Shown piece after piece: positions 25,052-33,707 of a stretch of DNA of 42,987 bases. The stretch is from Timburyella sp030842085 (GTDB lineage Bacteria > Bacillota > Clostridia > Oscillospirales > Acutalibacteraceae), in NCBI GenBank assembly GCA_030842085.1, contig JAUUSE010000013.1, forward strand, positions 1 to 42,987, in the 5' to 3' direction. The notes under the pieces were generated by a model. That model ran no database searches. It had not been told where the DNA came from and saw only the letters and a list, made by a program, of their open reading frames with translations. Every line of letters starts with the position of its first letter. The stretch's first letter is position 1. Both the position numbers and the translations under genes were made by a program.

Positions 25052-26407
25052 TTATCTCTCAGAAATAGGAGTATAGTCCCTTTTCTTCATTATTGCCTTA
25101 TAAGCTGGGCGTATAATCCTGCCGCAGGTGGCAATTTCTTCAATCCTGTGTGCGCACCAGCCGGCTGTGCGTGCGACGGCAAAAATCGGAGTATAAAGCT
25201 CAGGCGGTATATTGAGCGATTTATATACAAGCCCTGAATACAAATCGACGTTTGCGCATATATTTTTAGTGTCACCCTTAAACTCTGCAAATACTTCCGG
25301 AGTAAGCTCTTCTACCGCCTCCAGCAAATCAAAATCATCGCCATAGCCTTTCTCGTGGGCAAGGTTGCGAGCATTTTCCTTAAGTATGATTGCACGGGGG
25401 TCACTCAGCGTATACACAGCATGACCCATGCCGTATATAAGTCCTGAGCCGTCTCCCGCTTCCTTTTTCATTATCTTTACCAGATAATCCTTTATTTCAC
25501 CCTTGTCCTTGTGGTTCTTTACTCCAGCCTTAATATCCTCCAGCATCGCCATAACCTTTATGTTGGCGCCGCCGTGACGCGGGCCCTTAAGCGAGCCTAT
25601 CGCTGCGCCTATCGCTGAATATGTATCGGTGCCGGACGAGGTTACCACCCTTGTCGTAAAGGTCGAATTGTTGCCGCCGCCGTGATCGGCATGCAGTATA
25701 AGGCATAAATCCAAAAGCTTTGCCTCAATATCGGTAAATTCCCTGTTGGGGCGCAGAGAAGAAAGTATAAACTCTGCCGTGTGGTGCGCCGTATTATTAG
25801 GATGTATGAACATGCTTTCGTGGTCGAAATGGCGCCGCTTTACCTGATATGCCCACACCATCATCGACGGCATAAGCGCAATAAGGTTTATCGACTGCAT
25901 CAGCACGTTCATAAGCGATGTATCGTCGGGATTGTCATCGTAAGCATAAAGGCCTAAAACACACCTCTGCAGCTTGTTCATTATGTCCTTTGAAGGGGTT
26001 TTTATTATAATATCTTCGGCAAAATATTCCGGAAGCTCTCTGCAAAGCGCTAAAAGGCTCTGAAAATGCTCTAACTGCTCCGCCGTCGGAAGTTCGCCGA
26101 ATAAAAACAGCCATACCGTTTCCTCAAAGCCGAAGCGCCCTTCAGCCGCCGCTCCCGCTACTATGTCCCGGACGTCTATGCCCCTGTAAATAAGCTTGCC
26201 GTCCGTAGGCTCTTTCTCGCCCTCGCTTATAACATATCCGTGTACGCTGCATATCTTCGTAAGGCCCGCCATTACGCCAGAGCCGTCAGGATTCCTAAGC
26301 CCCGTCTTTACATGATATTTTTCATTAAAAGTAGGGTCTATGCGGTTATTTTTTTTAACCTGCTCGCATAAACTGGACAAGACGTCCTGTGAAATTCTAT
26401 CGTTCAC
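25052..26407 (-). CDS. Citrate synthase (citrate/2-methylcitrate synthase family)
   Basis: It condenses oxaloacetate and acetyl-CoA to citrate; propionyl-CoA use is possible in this family. Catalytic residues are visible: His239 in LHADHGGGNNST, His278 in GPRHGGAN, His329 in GMGHAVY with DPRA, and Asp388 in NVDLYSG. The 451 residues include an N-terminal extension of about 45 residues that is common in clostridial enzymes. The start is GTG (26407-26405), supported by a perfect GGAGGTGA eight bases upstream; no in-frame ATG fits. Neither aconitase nor isocitrate dehydrogenase is in the window, so an oxidative half-cycle towards glutamate is an assumption. Confidence 0.95.
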   Translation of the reverse strand: MNDRISQDVLSSLCEQVKKNNRIDPTFNEKYHVKTGLRNPDGSGVMAGLTKICSVHGYVISEGEKEPTDGKLIYRGIDVRDIVAGAAAEGRFGFEETVWLFLFGELPTAEQLEHFQSLLALCRELPEYFAEDIIIKTPSKDIMNKLQRCVLGLYAYDDNPDDTSLMNVLMQSINLIALMPSMMVWAYQVKRRHFDHESMFIHPNNTAHHTAEFILSSLRPNREFTDIEAKLLDLCLILHADHGGGNNSTFTTRVVTSSGTDTYSAIGAAIGSLKGPRHGGANIKVMAMLEDIKAGVKNHKDKGEIKDYLVKIMKKEAGDGSGLIYGMGHAVYTLSDPRAIILKENARNLAHEKGYGDDFDLLEAVEELTPEVFAEFKGDTKNICANVDLYSGLVYKSLNIPPELYTPIFAVARTAGWCAHRIEEIATCGRIIRPAYKAIMKKRDYTPISER

Positions 26408-26526
26408 GTTGTTTTCACCTCCGCAATTTTACCAGTCAACTTCTATACCGGGTATTATATAATTTTATCGCAACTAATATTATAAGTCAATAAATATATT
26501 ATCAAACCCTTTCAGGAGAAATTATT

Positions 26527-27537
26527 ATGAAGCACTTTTATACCCTTGTTCTGTCAGTCTTTCTTGCGCTTATGATTGCCGTTCCGTCAATTTCGCTCAT
26601 TCCCCGAGATAACGGCGGAGGCGGAGGATTATCAATAACTGAGCCGGAGTTTGGCAGCACCTTTAAGGTATATATGCATGAAAAAAATGAAGTTGTCACG
26701 CTTTCGGCAGAGGATTATCTTTTCGGTGTAATTGCCGGCGAAATATCTTTCGACTATGGCGATGAAGCTATAAAAGCACAGATAATCGCATCATATACAT
26801 TTGCCATGCGCCGCAAGGAGCAGCGCGCCGCGCAGCCGGATGCTTCTATTTTAAACGCCGATATAACCGACGACCATACTATAGACCAAAATTATCTTGA
26901 CGAAGAGGCCGCGCGCTCAAAGCTCGGCGATTCTTACGACAGCTGCCGCTCCCGCTTTTCGGAGCTTATGAAAGATGTACAGGGGTTATGCATGAGATAT
27001 GACGGAGAGCTTATTTTGGCTGTTTATCACGCAATATCCGGCGGACGCACCGAAGCGGCCGCAAACGTCTGGGGCTCCGATATGGCGTATCTCAAGCCAG
27101 TAGAAAGCGTCGGGGATTTGCTCGACCCAAGTTATATGAGCACCGTTACATATACCGCACAGGAGTTTTTACAGCATCTTTATGAGATGGATGCCGGCGT
27201 CAGCGGCACAGAAATGCAGGCCGTGCCCGACGCTTCCACCGTTGACTGCGCCGCTATGATAACTCAGCCAAAGTGCTCTGACTCCGGCACGGTTTTGGAA
27301 TATACTCTTAACTCAAAGGTGTATACGGGACAGCAGATAAGAAAATATTTCGCTCTGCGCTCGGCCAACTTTGACCTTACATATTCCAACGGCAGTTTTA
27401 CCTTTACCGTACGCGGCTATGGTCACGGTGTTGGCATGAGCCAGACAGGCGCAAAATATATGGCCGAGCAGGGCAGCAGCTATGAAGAAATCCTCAACTG
27501 GTACTATACTGATATTTCCATCGAAAAATATCAGTAA
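26527..27537 (+). CDS. spoIID: SpoIID/LytB-domain protein, stage II sporulation protein D
   Basis: SpoIID is a lytic transglycosylase that, with SpoIIM and SpoIIP, degrades septal peptidoglycan during engulfment. The 336 residues have an N-terminal signal anchor (about 3-24), then the SpoIID domain: VIAGEISFDYGDEAIKAQ with the expected catalytic Glu in GEIS, SYTFAMRR, a YHAISGGRTEAAANVWGSD block, and the C-terminal RGYGHGVGMSQTGAKYMAEQG motif, which is diagnostic. AGGAG lies eight bases before ATG 26527. Upstream, TAATATT (26475-26481) and TATATTAT (26495-26502) weakly resemble a sigmaE promoter. It argues that the organism has a sporulation programme. Confidence 0.92.
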   Translation: MKHFYTLVLSVFLALMIAVPSISLIPRDNGGGGGLSITEPEFGSTFKVYMHEKNEVVTLSAEDYLFGVIAGEISFDYGDEAIKAQIIASYTFAMRRKEQRAAQPDASILNADITDDHTIDQNYLDEEAARSKLGDSYDSCRSRFSELMKDVQGLCMRYDGELILAVYHAISGGRTEAAANVWGSDMAYLKPVESVGDLLDPSYMSTVTYTAQEFLQHLYEMDAGVSGTEMQAVPDASTVDCAAMITQPKCSDSGTVLEYTLNSKVYTGQQIRKYFALRSANFDLTYSNGSFTFTVRGYGHGVGMSQTGAKYMAEQGSSYEEILNWYYTDISIEKYQ

Positions 27538-28089
27538 TCCGGCTCACGGTAAAACCAGAGGTCTAATTAAGCCTCTAAACAAGTACAATCCCAGCTATTC
27601 TCTTAAAAGGCGCTGAAAAACTGTCATTTGTCTTCTTCACCCGAGCCAAAGCAATTCTCTCTGCCCTACATTTTCATTCTGCCACAAACAATTTCCCGTT
27701 CGCTCGACATATAGACATATCTTTTTCTCTCGCACGCATATATAAGGATTTTGTTAAGCTTGAGGTTAAAATAAAATATCTTTTTAGCCGCTAACTTTTT
27801 TGCCGCCCTGCCGCACGCAATGTTTAGGCTGTGTTTTTTGAAGATAAATTAGGTTTTTGTCTTCCATTTATTTAACATTTTTGCATTTAGTCGCCGATAT
27901 AGACGTGAGACATGCCTCTGAATTTTTTAGATGAAATTTTGAGAAGATAATAAATCCCATATTTATAATAAATTGCAATTTTATTATTAAATTGAGCAAT
28001 TATTGATTAAATGCTGTGTCAAATGCTTCGCTTTCGGAATAGTATAAATCAGGTGAAAAATTTATTTTGTAATATCTGGAGGTTATTTT
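27538..28089. other. Intergenic stretch, no gene seen
   Basis: About 550 bases. Only a weak hairpin (AGAGG...CCTCT near 27559) without a T-run and long T-rich patches are visible. The last bases carry CTGGAGG, the ribosome site of the next gene. Confidence 0.45.
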
Positions 28090-29169
28090 ATGCCTGATTT
28101 AAATTGCCCCATGTTCTTTTTAGGCTCTACTACTCCCAAGGGTTTCAGCCCGTTTTTCGACACGGTTTACGGTTTAGAGGAAAGCTGGAGAGTATACATA
28201 TTAAAGGGCGGCCCCGGCACTGGAAAGTCAACGCTGCTCAGCAAGACGGCAGCCATGGCTATTGCGGCCGGCAAGGAAGTACAGATTATTCCCTGCTCCG
28301 GCAATCCCGACTCGCTTGATGCTGTAATTCTTCCTAAAGCAAAGGCGTTTGTTCTCGACGGCACTGCTCCGCATGTTATGGAGCCAAACTACCCGGGAGT
28401 CTGCGAGAATATTGTTAATCTCGGCGAGTTTTATGATTCCGACAAGCTTTTTAGGCAGAGAGATAAAATAATACCTTTGTTTAAGGAAAATGCCGCTTTA
28501 AACAGTCGGGCCAGACGATACATATCTGCCGCGGGCTCTCTTGTCAGCGACAGTTACCGCATTGCGCTTGATTATACCGATACTGAAAAAGCCGTAAGAT
28601 TTGCCGGTGCATTTGCAAAACGCGAATTGCCGTCAAAAAAAGGCGAAGCGCATGAAACTTTTAGGCTGCTTTCTGCCATTACGCCATATGGAAGTATATT
28701 CTTCGAGCATACCCTGCACAGCCTGTGCGACCGCGTAATAGCTATAGAGGACGAATACGGCGCAGCCTCAAGAGTAATCATGTCGACACTGCGTTCGGCC
28801 TTTTTAAACAGCGGATACAGCATAATCACCTGCCCATGTCCAATGGCTCCGGATGAGAGCATAGACCATATTATTGTACCAGAAGCATCGTTTGCGGTAT
28901 GCACGTCAAACAGATATCATAAGGTAGAAAAGGCGACCAGACGCATTCACTCCCGTCGTTTTACCGATATGTCGGCACTGCGCAGCCGTAAGCAGAGGCT
29001 CTCCTTTAACCGCCGCGCCATAAAAGAGCTGATGATAAGCGCGTGTGAAATACTTCATGATGCAAACAGCGTGCACGACAAACTTGAAGAATATTACATA
29101 GACGCCATGGACTTTAAAGGTGTAGAAAAGGTCCAAAATAAAATAGTTGAGAGTATATTAAATTTATAG
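28090..29169 (+). CDS. PRK06851-family P-loop ATPase
   Basis: The 359-residue soluble protein starts MPDLNCPMFFLGSTTPKGF and has a Walker A GGPGTGKSTLL at 40-50, then PCSGNPDSLDAVILP and a VLDGTAPH segment. A late part (ASFAVCTSNRYHK, RRFTDMSALRSRKQRLSFNRRA) resembles a second, degenerate half of the family. Members are common in Bacillus and Clostridia and are annotated only as hypothetical ATPases. Position after spoIID hints at sporulation, but 550 bases separate them, so they need not be linked. CTGGAGG lies seven bases before ATG 28090. Confidence 0.8.
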   Translation: MPDLNCPMFFLGSTTPKGFSPFFDTVYGLEESWRVYILKGGPGTGKSTLLSKTAAMAIAAGKEVQIIPCSGNPDSLDAVILPKAKAFVLDGTAPHVMEPNYPGVCENIVNLGEFYDSDKLFRQRDKIIPLFKENAALNSRARRYISAAGSLVSDSYRIALDYTDTEKAVRFAGAFAKRELPSKKGEAHETFRLLSAITPYGSIFFEHTLHSLCDRVIAIEDEYGAASRVIMSTLRSAFLNSGYSIITCPCPMAPDESIDHIIVPEASFAVCTSNRYHKVEKATRRIHSRRFTDMSALRSRKQRLSFNRRAIKELMISACEILHDANSVHDKLEEYYIDAMDFKGVEKVQNKIVESILNL

Positions 29170-29192
29170 TTGTTATATCTTTTTAAATTATA

Positions 29193-29285
29193 AAAGCTAT
29201 GGCAAAGACCTCCCCGATATTTTTAGTTATGTTGGCATACCTTAACTTTAATCTATCGAGGAGGTCTTATTTTGTCCATAGCTTT
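29193..29285. repeat. 93-bp imperfect inverted repeat, MITE-like or long hairpin
   Basis: Outer arms AAAGCTATGG (29193-29202) and CCATAGCTTT (29276-29285) are perfect. Inner arms AAGACCTCCcCGATA (29205-29219) and TATCGaGGAGGTCTT (29254-29268) match at all but one position. The arms are separated by 2 bases on the left and 7 on the right. The apex can pair further (AGTTATG with CATA...TAACT). It begins 23 bases after the ATPase stop. It has no T-run, which argues against a plain terminator; a small non-autonomous element or a 3'-end RNA structure fits better. Confidence 0.7.
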
Positions 29286-29335
29286 AAGTTTTTCCTTGCC
29301 ATTGGCAGAGCCAGTGGTTCACTTTTGCAATTGGT

Positions 29336-29746
29336 AAATAAACATCCACCGGCAAAGCCGGCGGTATTTCATGCAGGTAAAGCCATATGCTCCTCGCAGA
29401 TGCGTAAAACGCATAATATGGTCTGCCAGCCGCGCTCAGACTGATGCTTGCCGCCCGTGAACTGGCCGACCTCACTCATCGTCAGCTGTTTGCTTAATTC
29501 GCTCCTTCAATTGCTTCGTAATGCATTTCGATATGCGGCGGGCAAAATTGCCCGCCGCATCCGCGCAGTTCCTGCGGCACAAGAACTCCCAGCTTTGATA
29601 TTTGTATTTTCTCTCCCCCCTATTTTTCATATTCATTTCGTGTATGACAGACTATTTATCTCGTTCAGATGTATCAGAATGCCCGCCTTATTGCCACAGG
29701 CTTCCCCGAGCCACACGTCTAACGCGTGGTTTTACTATATAATAAA
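29336..29746. repeat. Dispersed ~410-bp structured repeat, copy B
   Basis: Second copy of the element at 7001-7409, same orientation. The left hairpin is weakened (CCACCGGcaaagCCGGCGG), the central 13-bp palindrome (29533-29560) is identical to copy A, and the right hairpin CCACACG/CGCGTGG is altered but still pairs. It also ends in TACTATATAATAAA and runs directly into a terminator of unrelated sequence. The minus-strand frame of copy A is broken here: an inserted trinucleotide and a stop shift its end. The TATAAT near the right end could be an outward promoter. Confidence 0.8.
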
Positions 29747-29775
29747 GAACCGCTTAAAGCGGCTCTTTATTTTTG
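29744..29775 (+). terminator. Rho-independent terminator after repeat copy B
   Basis: Stem AAAGAACCGCTT / AAGCGGCTCTTT with one mismatch and a minimal loop, followed by ATTTTTGG. It mirrors the terminator after copy A in position, not in sequence. Confidence 0.75.
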
Positions 29776-29870
29776 GCGATTTATGATACTCAATAAAAAT
29801 TACCAACTGTATAGTCAATAAGCCGCGACATATCTACGCTATGATATAACATTTGGGGATAAACATGCAT

Positions 29871-30125
29871 TTTCGAGCGTATCAGCAGTATTCCCGCTCT
29901 ATCTAAACACGAATTACGGCCGGGCTTAGCCCAACATATGAGATAATTCAGCATAGAGCGGACTTTCGAGCGTATTAGCAGTATTCTCACCCTATCTAAA
30001 TACGAATTATAGCCGGGCTTAGCCCAACATATGATAATTCCGCACAGAGCGGACTTTCGAGCATATCGGCAGTATCCCCATTCTATCTAAATACGAATTA
30101 TAGCCGGGCTTAGCCCGATTTGTGA
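29871..30125. repeat. Three tandem ~92-bp hairpin-containing repeats
   Basis: Units begin with TTTCGAGCGTAT at 29871 and 29964 and TTTCGAGCATAT at 30055, a period of 93 then 91 bases; the third is cut short after its hairpin. Shared blocks are AGCAGTATT, CTATCTAAA, ACGAATTA and the stem GGGC-TTA-GCCC. In unit 1 CCGCTCTAT (29894-29902) also pairs perfectly with ATAGAGCGG (29953-29961), so the whole unit can fold. The unequal period rules out a coding repeat. The array ends about 80 bases before the Ca2+ ATPase gene and could lie in its leader. Confidence 0.85.
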
Positions 30126-30206
30126 GACAAAAGTATAAATGACAGAATAACTTGGACGGAGTCTGAATATGTATTAATTGAGCTATGTTAATTTGGAGGA
30201 ATGTTA

Positions 30207-32780
30207 ATGCAGAACGAAAGCAGAGGGCTTACATCGTCAGAGGCCGCAAAGCGGCTTGAGCAGTACGGCTCAAATACGCTTAAAAGCGGAAAAAGAATAC
30301 ACCCTTTAGCAATATTTTTCAGCCAATTCAAGGACGTTCTCATAATAATACTGTTAGTCGCAACGGTAATATCGTTTATAATGGGAGAAACTACTGAGGC
30401 TATAGCTATTGTAGTAATAGTAATAGTCAATGCTTTTTTAGGGTTTATCCAGGAATACCGTACTGAAAAGACCATTGAAGCGCTAAGAAACATGGCGGCG
30501 CCCACCTGCCGAGTAACGCGCGACGGCGAGATTAAAGATATTCCCTCATCAAGCCTTGTGCCCGGCGACCACATATTGCTGGACAGCGGCGACCGCGTCC
30601 CGGCAGATGCAAAGCTGCTTACGGCTTATTCCATGAAAGTAGATGAATCCATTCTGACGGGCGAATCTGTACCGGTTGATAAATCCTCCGGCAAAAGCGG
30701 CAGCGCAAGTAATGTGCACATGGGCACTATTATAACATCCGGCCGCGGCGACGCCGTTGTAACGGCCACCGGCATGAATACCGAAATGGGCAAAATTGCC
30801 GGCATGTTAGGCGAGATAAAGGAGACGCAGACGCCGCTGCAAAAGCGTCTTAACCAGCTCGGTAAGTTTTTGGCAATAGGCTGCCTTGTAATATGCGCAA
30901 TAGTCGCCATAACCGGCGTTATAAAGGGAGAAAACATACTCGACATGCTGATAGTCGGCATATCGCTGGCCGTGGCCGCAGTGCCGGAGGGATTGCCCGC
31001 CATTGTTACAATTTCACTGGCGCTTGCTGTAAGCCGCATGGTTAAGCGCAAGGCTCTCATACGCAAGCTGCACGCCGTTGAGACGCTTGGATGCGCTTCG
31101 GTAATATGCTCGGATAAAACCGGCACACTGACAGAAAACCGCATGACGGTGCGGCAGATGTACTCCGGCGACAAGATTTACGAAATATCCGGCGAAGGGT
31201 ATGACGGCAAAGGCAGCTTTAGCATATCCGGCGCAAAGTCCGACCCGCTCATGAGTCAGAGCGCTAAAATGTCGCTTATTATAGCTGCCGTTTGCAACAA
31301 CTCGGAAATTCAAACACGCGGCGGAAAAATCTCCGTTTACGGCGACCCGACCGAGCTTGCCCTGCTGGCGGTCGCGAAAAAGAGCGGTGTGGACATATCC
31401 GGCGTCCGCCGAATAAGCGAAATACCCTTTGATTCCGATAGGAAACGCATGTCAGTGACGGTTAATATAAACGGGCAGGGCTACATTCTAACAAAAGGAG
31501 CGCCGGACGTTATACTCAGCCTGTGCACAAAAGTAAGCACATCCTCCGGCATTGTTCCGCTCACGCCTGAGATAAAATCGCGCATACTTTCGCACAATGA
31601 GAAAATGGGCGCCGCGGCGCTGCGCGTTATAGGCGCGGCATACAGAGAGATAAGGGCGTCTGAAAGCGGAGAAAGCGCTGAGCACGGCCTAATTTTTACC
31701 GGACTTTTCGGTATGATAGACCCGCCGCGCAAGGCGGCGTACAAGGCGGTAAAGACCTGCAAAACCGCCGGCATTAAGCCGGTTATGATAACCGGCGACC
31801 ATAAGCTTACCGCTATGGCCATAGCTAAAGATTTAAAAATATATAAGGACGGCGATGCTGTTTATACTGGTCAGGAGCTGGACGCCATGGACGACGCTGC
31901 CCTTGCAAGGGCGGTAAGAAAGGCGTCGGTATTTGCCCGCGTTTCTCCGAGACATAAGCTGCGCATTGTCCGCGCTTTCCAGAAAAACGGCCACATAGTC
32001 GCCATGACGGGCGACGGAGTAAACGACGCCCCTGCAGTAAAAGAGGCCGACATAGGTGTATCAATGGGAATTACCGGCACCGACGTCACCAAAGAGGCCG
32101 CCGGCGTAATACTTCTCGACGACAACTTCGCAACCCTCATAGCCGCCGTCGAAGAAGGCCGAGTAATATACAGAAATATCCGTAAATTTATCCGTTATCT
32201 GCTAAGCTGCAACGTCGGCGAGGTGCTTACGATGTTTGTCGGCATGCTGCTTGGGTTCCCGGTTGTGCTGCTCCCCATACAGATATTATGGGTAAACTTA
32301 GCGACCGACGGACTGCCCGCCATAGCTTTAGGGCTTGACCCGCCGGACGACGACGTCATGCAGCATCCGCCGCGCAGAGCAAACGAGGGAGTATTTTCCG
32401 GCGGGCTGCTGTTTAAAATTATATTTCGAGGCATTTTAATAGCCGCATGTACCCTCTGCACCTTCTGGATTATACAAATATCAGGCGGCAGTCTGGAGGC
32501 GGCCCGCACCGGCGCTTTTATGACACTCGTTTTAACTCAGCTTATACACGTTTTCGAATGCAAATCTGAGGAGCACAGTATTTTCAAAATACATCTTCTT
32601 AACAATAAAGCGCTTATTCTTGCGGTACTGTCATCTCTCATACTGCTGCTGTCGGTAATATACATACCGTTCCTTTCGGATATCTTCAGCACCTCTCCGC
32701 TCAGTCTCCATCAGCTCATTTATGTCATGCTGATAACGCTTATATGCCCAATAGCCGGAGCTGTTGTTACCCGGAAATAA
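30207..32780 (+). CDS. Cation-translocating P-type ATPase, probably Ca2+ (type II)
   Basis: A full-length 857-residue P2-type pump. It exports a divalent cation, most likely Ca2+ (Mn2+ possible), using a phospho-Asp intermediate. Visible: cation ATPase N-terminus (GLTSSEAAKRLEQYGSNTL), actuator motif TGES (151-154), the PEGLP ion-site sequence of M4 (AVAAVPEGLPAIV), phosphorylation motif DKTGTLT with Asp303, nucleotide-site KGAPD, hinge GDGVNDAPA (602-610) and a C-terminal transmembrane domain. M6 has NLATDGLPAIALG, typical of bacterial Ca2+ pumps. I start at ATG 30207, seven bases after GGAGG; ATG 30201 is only one base from it. A tandem repeat array lies just upstream. Single-gene unit. Confidence 0.93.
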   Translation: MQNESRGLTSSEAAKRLEQYGSNTLKSGKRIHPLAIFFSQFKDVLIIILLVATVISFIMGETTEAIAIVVIVIVNAFLGFIQEYRTEKTIEALRNMAAPTCRVTRDGEIKDIPSSSLVPGDHILLDSGDRVPADAKLLTAYSMKVDESILTGESVPVDKSSGKSGSASNVHMGTIITSGRGDAVVTATGMNTEMGKIAGMLGEIKETQTPLQKRLNQLGKFLAIGCLVICAIVAITGVIKGENILDMLIVGISLAVAAVPEGLPAIVTISLALAVSRMVKRKALIRKLHAVETLGCASVICSDKTGTLTENRMTVRQMYSGDKIYEISGEGYDGKGSFSISGAKSDPLMSQSAKMSLIIAAVCNNSEIQTRGGKISVYGDPTELALLAVAKKSGVDISGVRRISEIPFDSDRKRMSVTVNINGQGYILTKGAPDVILSLCTKVSTSSGIVPLTPEIKSRILSHNEKMGAAALRVIGAAYREIRASESGESAEHGLIFTGLFGMIDPPRKAAYKAVKTCKTAGIKPVMITGDHKLTAMAIAKDLKIYKDGDAVYTGQELDAMDDAALARAVRKASVFARVSPRHKLRIVRAFQKNGHIVAMTGDGVNDAPAVKEADIGVSMGITGTDVTKEAAGVILLDDNFATLIAAVEEGRVIYRNIRKFIRYLLSCNVGEVLTMFVGMLLGFPVVLLPIQILWVNLATDGLPAIALGLDPPDDDVMQHPPRRANEGVFSGGLLFKIIFRGILIAACTLCTFWIIQISGGSLEAARTGAFMTLVLTQLIHVFECKSEEHSIFKIHLLNNKALILAVLSSLILLLSVIYIPFLSDIFSTSPLSLHQLIYVMLITLICPIAGAVVTRK

Positions 32781-32869
32781 TTGAATATACACTATAAATT
32801 TATTTCCTTAATTATCCTACTCATTAATGATAAACAATAATGCTTATAAGACTAATCAGCCTGTTAATA

Positions 32870-32909
32870 TAAAACAAACGGGAGGAGCTAAAATATCAAG
32901 CTCTTCCCG
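32870..32909. terminator. Rho-independent terminator between Ca2+ ATPase and coaX
   Basis: Eleven-base-pair stem CGGGAGGAGCT / AGCTCTTCCCG (one G-T pair), loop AAAATATCA. On the minus strand it is followed by TTTGTTTTAT, which suits the coaX transcript. On plus the T-run is weak. Confidence 0.75.
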
Positions 32910-32969
32910 CTTATGATTTTATAAAATGCCGGCGTCAGTTCTATATATAAGCCTTAGCTGCATATATCT

Positions 32970-33707
32970 TCAAGCATTAAGCTCATATATTTTCATAAGC
33001 CCGTAAAAAACCAAATCTTTATCAAATATATAACTCTCCGGCAGAGCGCCCCGCACAGCGGCGGCGTTGCCGCCCGTGACTATTCCGGCAAAGCTCTCTC
33101 CAAGCGCTGACGACACATTGGCAAGATATCCCTTTGCAAATTCAGCCGTCGCATAGTAAGCGCCTGCCAGCATGCACTCGCGCGTATTAGAGCCTATAAG
33201 GCGTATGTCGTCCTGCGGCGTTATGTACGGAAGCTGTGCAGTATTTTGCGACAAAGATTTAAGCATGGTGCTTACTCCCGGCACAATCGCACCGCCTAAA
33301 AATACCCCGCCGGCCGATAAAACATTAGCAGTAGTCGCTGTTCCAAAGTCAAAAACTACCGCCGGCAGGCTGTATTTTGCCGCAGCACCGCAGCATGCCG
33401 CAATACGGTCGGCGCCGAGCAGCGCGGCATCATAATGCGATATGTCTATATTTAAGCTTGCATGCGCGCCGGCAGAAATCGGTACATGTCCCGTAATCGC
33501 TTCAAGCGCTGATGCCACTGCGTTGCTTTTCTCCGGTACTACTGATGCAAATACCCCGCCGTCGGGATTATCTGTTTTTAATATGCTATCAGATATAAGC
33601 GATATAAAATCGTCGGTACAGCTATACTCGGATGTTGGAAATAATATCGTCTTTCCTGAGCAGAAAACGGCGGTATTCGTGTTGCCGACATTTACAGCAA
33701 TTATCAT
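32970..33707 (-). CDS. coaX: Type III pantothenate kinase
   Basis: CoaX phosphorylates pantothenate, the first step of CoA synthesis, and unlike type I/II kinases is not inhibited by CoA. The 245 residues show the ASKHA elements: VNVGNTNT (5-12), LGADR with catalytic Asp100 (98-101), FDFGTATT (119-126) and GGAIVPGV. The first motif normally carries Asp (DVGNTN); here the residue is Asn6, which may affect metal or ATP handling. The ATG overlaps the coaC stop by four bases, so it is translated from the coaC-coaX message. Confidence 0.93.
   Translation of the reverse strand: MIIAVNVGNTNTAVFCSGKTILFPTSEYSCTDDFISLISDSILKTDNPDGGVFASVVPEKSNAVASALEAITGHVPISAGAHASLNIDISHYDAALLGADRIAACCGAAAKYSLPAVVFDFGTATTANVLSAGGVFLGGAIVPGVSTMLKSLSQNTAQLPYITPQDDIRLIGSNTRECMLAGAYYATAEFAKGYLANVSSALGESFAGIVTGGNAAAVRGALPESYIFDKDLVFYGLMKIYELNA

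Noticed and set aside
29790..29990. 66-codon minus-strand frame in the tandem repeats
   Set aside because: The repeat period is 93 then 91 bases, so a coding repeat would break; no ribosome site.
29871..30125. CRISPR array
   Set aside because: The units are ~92 bp with similarity across the whole unit; there are no constant repeats separated by unique spacers and no cas genes.
30126..30206. yybP-ykoY-type Mn2+ riboswitch before the P-type ATPase
   Set aside because: I cannot find the conserved riboswitch core in the leader; a covariance search would settle it.
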